64,000 nt of DNA from Thermosynechococcus sp. NK55a (GTDB taxonomy: Bacteria; Cyanobacteriota; Cyanobacteriia; Thermosynechococcales; Thermosynechococcaceae). Below, one piece after another: positions 58,015 through 64,000 of this stretch. The position numbers and the translations under genes were made by a program. The stretch is from assembly GCF_000505665.1 (NCBI RefSeq), contig NC_023033.1:1116001-1180000 (forward strand), given 5' to 3'. The notes under the pieces are model-generated. The model was not told where the DNA came from. It was given only the letters and a program-made list of their open reading frames with translations, and searched no databases. Every line of letters begins with the position of its first letter. Positions within the stretch are counted from its first letter, which is position 1.

Positions 58015-59744
58015 TGCCGCGTTGCCTGCTGCAACCATTCAAGAATGCCTTGGGCAAGGGTGCGGGCAAGCTCACCTTGGGCTTGGGGGTTAACAATCCA
58101 CTCAAACTCTTCGGGGTGAATCATGAAGCCCAGTTCTAGCAACACCGCAGGGGCAATTGTCGGACGAGTCAGGGCAAGGTTATTCCAAAACACACCGTAG
58201 TGCTGCCGCCGCAGTCGCTGAGTTAAGTAACTCTCTAGGAAAACCGCAAGGTCGTGGCTTTGAGGGTGATACCAAAAGGCGCCAATCCCTTGGGTATGGC
58301 GGGCATCGCCAGCATCGGGAAGAGCATTGTAGTGCAAGCTGAGAGCAAGGGTGGGTTGGGCTGATTCAATGGCGAGACTGCGATCGAGCAAGTCCAGATC
58401 AATATCCTCTGTGCGCGTTAAAATGACCGTTGCCCCAAGGCGTTCTAGCTCCGGTGCCAGTTTTTTTGCCAGTGTTAATGTGACAACCTTTTCTGGGGTA
58501 CCATCGGGACCCCGTGCCCCCAGGTCCTCAGGCCCGCCATGGCCAGGATCGATGAGGATTTTAATCCCCCGCAGGGGTTGTGTGCCCCGCTGGAGTTGTG
58601 GTGGATGGCGCAGTTGCAGCAGCAGCCGATTCCCTTCATAGGCGACGCGATAGCCCCACTGTTGGCGATGATGAAGCGTAAACCGATACGCCACCCGTTG
58701 CTGATCAAGGGGGGACCAATCAAGGCGCTGGATGACAGGATCAGCATCGAGGCGAATGATGTCGGTTTGGGGAATCGTGTTGTAGAGCGTCAGCGTGAAC
58801 TGGCGATCGCCCTGCTGAATGGCAATTGGCACCGGCACATCTAAAGGAAAGCTGATTTCTGTCCAACCCGCCCGCTGACGACTGGTAATACTGCGAATGG
58901 TGGCTGTTGTCGGCAGAGCACTAGAAAGGAAGCGCACTTCCTCGGCGCGGATCCAACCCCCATAGTCCAGATGCAGCCAATCCCCCGTTTGTCCTCGCAC
59001 CCGTGCTCGCGTTCCCACTGGCAGGGGCGTCAGCCGTGAATAATCGGTGCTCGGCCCAGTGCGTGCTACGCCCCCAAGGGAGCGGTTGACTTCAACAACG
59101 GGTAAGTGCGTCGGCTCAGCCACACGAATGCGGGCACCCAGTTGGCGCTGGCTTGCAAATCGCCATTGAATTGGGCCATAGTCCCCCACCTGGGTCAATT
59201 GCAGGCAGTTGCGGTACAAGGAAGGGCGAGTAGTGACCACATCGGCTTGATGAATCAGTGCAGCAAGATTAGAGGGCAGTTGCACTTGGGGGGGTAGGGG
59301 TTCTAGGGGCAGAATGCGCTGACCCACTTGAACTTCAACGGCGCGATCGCCGGGGGCAGCAGCGGTAAAGCAAACAATGTCATTGGCTAGCCGCACTAAA
59401 TCAGCTGTTGGCTCTAGGGGTTGTGGACTGGTCGGTATTTCGGGCACAGCGCGGGTAATGGCAAACTCAAGGCGTTGATTTCCCCCTTGGAGAATGATGC
59501 GATTCAATCCGGGTTGCAGAGGAAGACTGGGGGCAAAGTGTCCCGCTGGCGAGCGATCGCCAATCACTTGACCATTGAGCGTCACTGCGACCTGGGGTGG
59601 GGCTGTACCAATAAAGAAAATCTGGGGGGCACTGGTGGTGTGCTCCCGCGGCGGATAAACCACTTGTAGGGAACCCTGCGCTCTTGCTGGCTGGAGTGAA
59701 CCCACCATGAGTGCACTCAGGAAACTCAAACTCAACCTATTCAC
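58011..59744 (-). CDS. N-acetylmuramoyl-L-alanine amidase (AmiC type)
   Basis: A 577-residue secreted zinc amidase that cuts the peptide from peptidoglycan. It starts at a GTG (59744) with GAGG 6 bases upstream; a signal peptide ends near ARAQ at about residue 22. An N-terminal beta domain, an SH3-like segment (VARTGPSTDYSRLTPLPVGTRARV, about 225-275) and an AMIN-like region precede the C-terminal Amidase_3 domain with ILIDPGHGGPEDLGARG (first His), Glu in TPEKVVTLTLA, LSLHYNA and LLELGFMIHPEE. It resembles amidases involved in septal splitting and cell-cell junctions. Confidence 0.92.
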   Translation of the reverse strand: MNRLSLSFLSALMVGSLQPARAQGSLQVVYPPREHTTSAPQIFFIGTAPPQVAVTLNGQVIGDRSPAGHFAPSLPLQPGLNRIILQGGNQRLEFAITRAVPEIPTSPQPLEPTADLVRLANDIVCFTAAAPGDRAVEVQVGQRILPLEPLPPQVQLPSNLAALIHQADVVTTRPSLYRNCLQLTQVGDYGPIQWRFASQRQLGARIRVAEPTHLPVVEVNRSLGGVARTGPSTDYSRLTPLPVGTRARVRGQTGDWLHLDYGGWIRAEEVRFLSSALPTTATIRSITSRQRAGWTEISFPLDVPVPIAIQQGDRQFTLTLYNTIPQTDIIRLDADPVIQRLDWSPLDQQRVAYRFTLHHRQQWGYRVAYEGNRLLLQLRHPPQLQRGTQPLRGIKILIDPGHGGPEDLGARGPDGTPEKVVTLTLAKKLAPELERLGATVILTRTEDIDLDLLDRSLAIESAQPTLALSLHYNALPDAGDARHTQGIGAFWYHPQSHDLAVFLESYLTQRLRRQHYGVFWNNLALTRPTIAPAVLLELGFMIHPEEFEWIVNPQAQGELARTLAQGILEWLQQATRH

Positions 59745-60143
59745 CCCCAACCCTCATACCTTCCTTAACCTTTTCTTCAGATTACAGCTCTTTATCTAAA
59801 ATGCGGGATGCCTATGAGGCTGTTTTACCTAATTGTGATCCTGCTTCATCCTTGTGGAAAGGACTGTTATAAAAGTCAATCACTTCTCAGACAAAGAGAA
59901 GAAATTCTCTCTTAGGCCACTTATGGAATCCTTTGATCCCTGTCAAATTAGCATATTTTTTAACATTGGGATCGTTGCCATCTCCGGGAAATCCATTCAT
60001 AATAAAAAGCATCCCCTCTCATAAATTTTCTTAATGTTGCGCAACACTATTTCTTTGGTCTCGTTGTTTTGAAACGTAAGTTTGCGCAGCACTTTTTATC
60101 ACAAGTCCGTGTCCATCAAAAAGAATTTAAGGATTATTTAACT
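59745..60143. other. Divergent intergenic region before a zinc-ribbon gene
   Basis: About 400 AT-rich bases without a supported gene. It contains the perfect 12-base palindrome TGTTGCGCAACA (60035-60046) and a small hairpin AAGAGAA-GAAA-TTCTCTT near 59894-59912. An in-frame upstream start at 60069 for the next gene would add 25 residues but is less likely. Confidence 0.5.
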
Positions 60144-60368
60144 ATGGTTACCATGCAAACGATTCACTGTCCTCACTGTGGTAAATTGGCTCTCCGCCAG
60201 CGCTATGGTTCCGTGAGTCACACCCAATGTCCCCACTGTGATTACGTCCTAACGATGTGCGATCGCACGGGACGGGTCCTAGAGGCCTATACGCCGGAAA
60301 TTACCCATGTCGGTCAGTATGGCGCCAATCTCACCTGCACCATAGAGTGGACAAAGGCACTTTGCTAG
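60144..60368 (+). CDS. Small zinc-ribbon protein
   Basis: A 74-residue protein with two CPHC knuckles (IHCPHCGKLALRQR and HTQCPHCDYVLTMC), forming one zinc ribbon, followed by RTGRVLEAYTPEI. Similar short proteins occur widely in cyanobacteria; I know no function. The ATG at 60144 has AAGGA about 8-12 bases upstream; an earlier in-frame start at 60069 lacks a good site. A palindromic possible operator lies about 98 bases upstream. Confidence 0.72.
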   Translation: MVTMQTIHCPHCGKLALRQRYGSVSHTQCPHCDYVLTMCDRTGRVLEAYTPEITHVGQYGANLTCTIEWTKALC

Positions 60369-60436
60369 CAAGGATTTATTAGAAGAATCTAAAGATTGAT
60401 GAGGGAAATCCTGAGAGTTGTTAAGATAGTTTACAT

Positions 60437-60715
60437 ATGGCTATCTTACTTCTACTGGTACTGGCATTGGTGCTGTGGTCGGTGCGACTCCTCCACGGTG
60501 CTTATCGCCTTCGGGATTTTTCCCTACTGCTGGCCAGCGGCCTTGTGGCCATCTCAGCGGGAGGTGTCATTTTTGTCTATAGCCTGATGAATGGCTGTGT
60601 TGGCTATCTCAGTCAAGCTCAGCCTATTCCCGAATCTGATGCTGCTGTCATCATGTCTGATGTGGCCTATTTTGAGAGTGCCGCTGGAACCACAAACGCC
60701 ACCTCTAGCCCCTAA
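60437..60715 (+). CDS. Small membrane protein of unknown function
   Basis: A 92-residue protein with two likely membrane helices: residues 1-17 (MAILLLLVLALVLWSVRL) and about 28-50 (FSLLLASGLVAISAGGVIFVY), then a short tail of Asp, Glu, Thr and Ser. I do not recognise a family. The ribosome binding site is weak. It follows the zinc-ribbon gene by 68 bases and overlaps by 4 bases the end of the convergent permease gene. Real but uncertain. Confidence 0.55.
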   Translation: MAILLLLVLALVLWSVRLLHGAYRLRDFSLLLASGLVAISAGGVIFVYSLMNGCVGYLSQAQPIPESDAAVIMSDVAYFESAAGTTNATSSP

Positions 60716-61914
60716 GTTCGACTGAGAATCCAAACGGTGGCGATCGCCAGCGTGAACACCGTGAGTGGAGCACCAAAGCGCAAGTGCTGCCAAAAGGAAA
60801 ACCGCTCCCCGGAGCTAGCAGCTGCCTCAACTGTAATCAAATTAGCCACAGCGCCAAAAAGGGTGAGATTCCCCGCGAGGGTACTCGTAGCTGCCAGGAG
60901 GTACCAGAGTTGATCGGCACCTTTGGGAATAAACTGCGCTAATAGCAGCACTGTCGGCACGTTAGAGATCAAATTCGACAGCAGTGCTGTAATCACCACG
61001 AGGGCCAAGGGCTGATTCACCCAAGGGCGCAAAGCGCCCAGTAAATCAAGGTTTTGCATACAGCGGGTCAGAATAAACAGACCCGCAAACAGAATCAATA
61101 GTGACCAATCCACCTGAGCAAGCACCCGCTCTGGCTTGAGACGGCGGGTGACCAGTAAAGCCGCTGCTGCCAATAGAGAGGATTCTGCTAAGGGAAAGCC
61201 CAGCACAAAGGCCAAAAACATCAGCCCAGAGACAATCAGGGTCTTGTGGAGTAACCCTTTTTGCACCGGCACCGCTTGGAGCGTAGCTAACGTAAAAGGT
61301 TGGCGCGATCGCACCTCCGGATAGAGCCAGCCCAACCAAATCACTTGCAGACCTAAGCCCAGCCCTGCAATGGGTACCATCACTTGGGCAAACGGAAGGT
61401 ACCCCAACTCGGAAAACGATCCCACGAGAATATTTTGGGGGTTGCCGCTAAGGGTGGCTACAGAGCCGATATTGGTTGCCCCCGCGATCGCCAGCAGGTA
61501 GGGTACTGGATTCAAACCCAAGACATGGGTAATGCGCAGGGTTAAAGGCGTCGTTACAAGGGCAAGGGTATCATTCAGAAAGACCGCCGATAGTATTCCC
61601 GTCGCCACGGTGAGAAACACCAGCAACCCCAAGGGACTGCCACTAAAGCGCACCACGGTCACCATCGCTATTTGAAAAAAGCCGCTCAAGCCGAGATAGG
61701 CATTCACAATCATCATGCTGAGCAAGAACACGATGGTTTGGGGATCAATCGCTTGCCATGCAGTGGGTAGATCAATCGCCCCTACGGCAATCAACAGAGC
61801 CGCACTCACAAGGGCGATCGTGGCGCGATTCATGTCTAGCCCCGGCACCCCCCCAAGGGCCAAGGCACCGTAGCTGAGGGCGAGAATCAGGAGTTGCAGC
61901 AGAGACCCCAACAC
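60712..61914 (-). CDS. SLC13/ArsB-type anion permease
   Basis: A 400-residue membrane protein with about 10-11 helices of the ion transporter superfamily. GATNIGSVATLSGNPQNILVG is the substrate-site signature, and its second half repeats it loosely (LISNVPTVLLL, STLAGNLTLFGAVANLI), as expected of two inverted repeats. ArsB, NhaD and citrate transporters share this fold, so the substrate (arsenite, sulfate, carboxylate or sodium) is open. Translation begins at a GTG or TTG immediately after the stop of the upstream small gene, so they are coupled. Confidence 0.87.
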   Translation of the reverse strand: MLGSLLQLLILALSYGALALGGVPGLDMNRATIALVSAALLIAVGAIDLPTAWQAIDPQTIVFLLSMMIVNAYLGLSGFFQIAMVTVVRFSGSPLGLLVFLTVATGILSAVFLNDTLALVTTPLTLRITHVLGLNPVPYLLAIAGATNIGSVATLSGNPQNILVGSFSELGYLPFAQVMVPIAGLGLGLQVIWLGWLYPEVRSRQPFTLATLQAVPVQKGLLHKTLIVSGLMFLAFVLGFPLAESSLLAAAALLVTRRLKPERVLAQVDWSLLILFAGLFILTRCMQNLDLLGALRPWVNQPLALVVITALLSNLISNVPTVLLLAQFIPKGADQLWYLLAATSTLAGNLTLFGAVANLITVEAAASSGERFSFWQHLRFGAPLTVFTLAIATVWILSRT

Positions 61915-62253
61915 CTACTGTTGGGTTTGAATTTTCTTGGCCTCTAGGGCATCAAGCAATTCCCCAAGGGCCGCAAGATCATCGCCATCATATTCCCGCT
62001 TCCACAGCAGTTGGGAAATTTGGTTTTCAATAGCTGAGGTTAATACTTGGGTTTCGAGCACCCGTTGCACTAAGCGTTGGATCATCATAGGGGTTTGGCA
62101 GCTTAGACAGTTGTTCTCTAGGGTAGCCCATTGGCTGGGGGGGCAGGTAGGGGCACCGGGATCAGCAAAGCGTTGATCCGCAGCGGGGGATCGTTGTCCC
62201 GTCAATAAATCGTGTTGCGATAAATTAAGGAAAGTTGAAATTCTAGGATACAC
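61915..62253 (-). CDS. Small cyanobacterial protein coupled to the permease
   Basis: The frame runs for 112 residues from a GTG at 62253. The last 55 residues (QRLVQRVLETQVLTSAIENQ, then LLWKREYDGDDLAALGELLDALE) resemble short acidic helical proteins common in cyanobacteria, so the real protein may start at the ATG pair near 62088. The upstream half contains CPPSQWATLENNCLSC, a possible metal site, and is less certain. No start has a clear ribosome binding site. The permease start follows its stop directly. Confidence 0.55.
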   Translation of the reverse strand: MYPRISTFLNLSQHDLLTGQRSPAADQRFADPGAPTCPPSQWATLENNCLSCQTPMMIQRLVQRVLETQVLTSAIENQISQLLWKREYDGDDLAALGELLDALEAKKIQTQQ

Positions 62254-62322
62254 CAGATATACTAAAGGGCAACTTTTGTAAACTCAATCACAGTACTTTG
62301 AAGGCAAAGGAGGTAAGGCAAC

Positions 62323-62628
62323 TTGGCCAGAAGACGGAAGCGGAAGAGCCGGCGGCGTCTCGAAGGGCGCAAAATCCTTGAGTGCGTACCTCAATATAGC
62401 ATCGAAAGTGGCGAAGATAAACCCGTGACAGCGGCCCGAAAATTCATTCAAGCTAAGGGGATCACCCCGCCCGCTTTAGTTCTTGTTAAGCGGAATGAGC
62501 ACACCACCGATCGCTACTTCTGGGCAGAAAAGGGCTTGTTTGGTGCGCAGTACGTTGAAGAAAACCACTTTTTATTCCCTAGCCTAAGGGAACTTGCAGA
62601 AGAAAAAATGGCAGCCACCACCCGCTAG
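62323..62628 (+). CDS. DUF3155 family protein
   Basis: A 101-residue protein with a highly basic start (ARRRKRKSRRRLEGRK) and a conserved body (VTAARKFIQAKGITPPALVLVKRNEHTTDRYFWAEKG kept in the family), ending in a helix. DUF3155 is limited to cyanobacteria and plastid relatives and has no known role. Translation starts at a TTG (62323) with a strong AGGAGGT 8 bases upstream. Yfr1 RNA is encoded 145 bases downstream. Confidence 0.86.
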   Translation: MARRRKRKSRRRLEGRKILECVPQYSIESGEDKPVTAARKFIQAKGITPPALVLVKRNEHTTDRYFWAEKGLFGAQYVEENHFLFPSLRELAEEKMAATTR

Positions 62629-62759
62629 GCTGTTTTTTACAAGCATCCTTTTTAGGGGGAGTCAGGACTTGCTCTTGGCTCTTTTTGCTTTGGTGGTGAG
62701 AGGCCCAAGCTTTGATCTTTTTGCGCCATTTACTTATGGCAATTTGGAAACTGTCCTCA

Positions 62760-62765
62760 TAAAAT
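62760..62765 (+). promoter_or_regulatory. -10 box of Yfr1
   Basis: TAAAAT ends 7 bases before the first stem of Yfr1. No good -35 box is seen at 17 bases (TGGCAA at 62737-62742). Confidence 0.45.
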
Positions 62766-62772
62766 AGAAATA

Positions 62773-62849
62773 GCGGAGACACACGTTTCCGTTCACTCCT
62801 CACACCACACCCCGCCTGGACAGTTATTGGTTCGGGCGGCTTCCTTTTT
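62773..62849 (+). ncRNA. yfr1: Yfr1 small regulatory RNA
   Basis: Yfr1 is a short RNA conserved across cyanobacteria that pairs with mRNAs through an unpaired ACTCCTCACAC element, repressing for example outer-membrane porin genes in Prochlorococcus. Here a first stem CGGAGA/TTTCCG with loop CACACG is followed by TTCACTCCTCACACCACAC, which contains the exact element unpaired, then a 9-pair stem CCGCCTGGA/TTCGGGCGG with a 10-base loop and the tract CTTCCTTTTTG as terminator. The order and spacing match known Yfr1. A -10 box TAAAAT precedes it. Confidence 0.9.
62816..62849 (+). terminator. Terminator hairpin of Yfr1
   Basis: CCGCCTGGA pairs over nine positions with TTCGGGCGG (two G-T pairs), followed by CTTCCTTTTT. 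Confidence 0.8.
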
Positions 62850-63062
62850 GTAAAGGTTTATAAAGGCTGATCACTCCCAAACGTGGTCAGGATCCCTGAG
62901 ATAGTCCTTGACTTTGCCAAATCCGCTAGCTGGCTAAAGGGGCTGGTTTGAGCGTATTTTACTCATGTCTCTAAAAGCTCATATTCACTCAGTTGGCTTT
63001 GGGTAGAATACTTTACAGAATTGTACTTGTTGACCTTGGCAGCGTTGTCCTGCCCTGCTTGT

Positions 63063-63164
63063 TCAACTTTCAACTTTCTTCTCGGCTTCTTGAATTTTAC
63101 ACCAGCCTTCGCTAGCAGCGGCCGCTGCTACTGCTGGGAAGATGATAGGAATGATGAAAACCAC
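63063..63164 (-). CDS. Possible 33-residue membrane microprotein
   Basis: A GTG at 63164 with AAGGA 5 bases upstream opens a 33-residue frame: a hydrophobic stretch VFIIPIIFPAVAAAAA and a charged tail SEGWCKIQEAEKKVES, one helix followed by a cytoplasmic end. It lies in an otherwise gene-free gap. Ribosome binding site and helix-plus-tail form support a real product; small size and no recognised family weaken it. Confidence 0.35.
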   Translation of the reverse strand: MVFIIPIIFPAVAAAAASEGWCKIQEAEKKVES

Positions 63165-63274
63165 AGTGATCCTTAAATGAGATGAGCGAGGAGATGTCCA
63201 ACCATTACCACAAAAAGTGATAAAGTCAAGCCATAGAACAACAGATTTTATGTTTTTTAACCAAGAAAATTAAA

Positions 63275-64000
63275 ATGCAATACCGCATTTATCATCAAAC
63301 CACCTACACCTACAGCGCTGCCGTTGCTCTTGCCCCCCACGATTTGCGCTTGATTCCCCGCAGTGATGGCCACCAACGCCTGCGATCGCTCTCCCTGCAA
63401 ATTTTACCGACTCCCCAAGGTCACAGTCCTGTCCTCGATGTCCATGGCAATCACATTCAGCGCTACTGGTGGTTACCGCAGCCCACTGCTTCCCTAACGA
63501 TTCAGGTCACTTCTGAAGTAGAAACCTATTGCGCCAACCCCTTTAACTATTTGCTCGAATCATGGGCAATCACACTCCCTTTTAACTATCCGCAGCGGCT
63601 GGCAACTAGCCTGCATCCCTATCTATCACTGCCAGTGGATCCGGTTGCCTATGAACTGGCTTGGCAAGTTTTAGCCAGTGGCGATCGCCATGTCCTCACA
63701 TTTCTCAGCGATCTCAATAACAAAATTTACCGTACGTGTCAGCACCAAATTCGTGAAACCGGTGCCCCTTGGCCCCCCTGTGTCACTTGGGCAAAACAAA
63801 TGGGTTCCTGTCGCGATATGGCAGTCTTGTTTATCCATGCCTGTCGGGCGGTGGGCCTAGCGGCGCGGTTTGTCAGTGGCTATCAGGAAGGAGACTTGGA
63901 TAATCCTGAACGGCACCTCCATGCTTGGGTGGAAGTGTATTTGCCGGGGGCAGGCTGGCGGGGCTATGATCCCACCCACGGCCTAGCGGTGAGCGATCGC
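63275..64000 (+). CDS. Transglutaminase-like protein (3' end outside window)
   Basis: The frame from the ATG at 63275 is open to the right edge (242 codons). The N-terminal domain begins MQYRIYHQTTYTYSAAVALA as in bacterial transglutaminase-like proteins, followed by the transglutaminase core with the catalytic Cys in GSCRDMAVLFIHACRAVG, His in HLHAWVEVYLPG and Asp in YDPTHG. Such proteins are usually peptidases or peptide-modifying enzymes, not true cross-linkers, and sit near circularly permuted ATP-grasp or alpha-E genes; the downstream neighbour is not visible. Confidence 0.88.
   Translation, partial: MQYRIYHQTTYTYSAAVALAPHDLRLIPRSDGHQRLRSLSLQILPTPQGHSPVLDVHGNHIQRYWWLPQPTASLTIQVTSEVETYCANPFNYLLESWAITLPFNYPQRLATSLHPYLSLPVDPVAYELAWQVLASGDRHVLTFLSDLNNKIYRTCQHQIRETGAPWPPCVTWAKQMGSCRDMAVLFIHACRAVGLAARFVSGYQEGDLDNPERHLHAWVEVYLPGAGWRGYDPTHGLAVSDR

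Larger units (their letters stand above)
62629..63274. other. 646-base intergenic region holding Yfr1 and a possible small gene
   Basis: No long gene. It contains the Yfr1 RNA (62773-62849) and a possible 33-residue protein on the minus strand (63063-63164), with the perfect 18-base palindrome TAGCAGCGGCCGCTGCTA at 63113-63130. Confidence 0.6.

Noticed and set aside
62579..62803. 74-residue minus-strand frame across the DUF3155 end and the start of Yfr1
   Set aside because: Antisense to a real gene and an RNA gene; no ribosome binding site.

Overview
The window is chromosomal DNA of a thermophilic unicellular cyanobacterium, almost certainly a Thermosynechococcus. The evidence is the photosystem I subunit PsaD (whose sequence closely resembles the Thermosynechococcus protein as I remember it), a high-light-inducible protein, Raf1, ClpR, solanesyl diphosphate synthase, AcsF, a heme oxygenase, the Yfr1 small RNA and dozens of copies of the HIP1 octamer GCGATCGC. 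It is gene-dense and mostly core genome. I see no insertion sequence, prophage, CRISPR array or rRNA; one tRNA (Gly-GCC) is present.

Layout. 1-9 kb: a left-truncated acyl-lipid desaturase, then hemN and heme oxygenase divergent from acsF (tetrapyrrole synthesis, with readable promoters on both strands), psaD with a terminator, an esterase, a quinone-ring methyltransferase and the bifunctional riboflavin enzyme RibBA. 9-18 kb: a PPTase pair, a Gfo/Idh oxidoreductase, queC, dnaK, a broken half-size TMEM165/GDT1 transporter, an MscS channel with a cyclic-nucleotide-binding-like domain, yraN and hemA. 18.5-22.2 kb: an iron operon (tandem FeoA domains, FeoB, FeoC-like regulator, ferritin) behind a Fur-like inverted repeat. 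22-27.7 kb: an aminotransferase, HlyD adaptor, VOC protein, pepA, rsmE. 27.7-32.5 kb: the str operon rpsL-rpsG-fusA-tuf-rpsJ. 32.5-43 kb: M61 peptidase, uvrC, tRNA-Gly, a decayed sbtB-like P-II gene, ynfA, sdhB, hli plus an ABC ATPase, sds, an LCP ligase and clpR. 43-50 kb: prohibitin, then lysA-cdaA-uppS-upp-thrB in one direction, and raf1. 50-60 kb: a Wza/Wzc-like polysaccharide export pair, a MacB-like ATPase, DUF427, a MetF-like protein, glmM, a sugar kinase and a cell-wall amidase. 60-64 kb: small unknown proteins, an SLC13/ArsB-type permease, DUF3155, Yfr1 and a right-truncated transglutaminase-like protein.

The most informative anomalies are single-base reading-frame breaks. Three genes (rpsL, the feoA tandem and the GDT1 half gene) each lack exactly one base in a run of A or T. 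One of them encodes the essential ribosomal protein S12, so base-calling error in homopolymers must be excluded before biology is invoked. The sbtB-like gene is different: it has two offsetting indels, a disturbed N-terminus, no start and no sbtA partner, and looks truly decayed. The Wzc-like protein has Arg in place of the Walker A Lys and no tyrosine tail. A good Yfr1 candidate lies in the 62.6-63.3 kb gap. I found no convincing wholly new multi-gene system.
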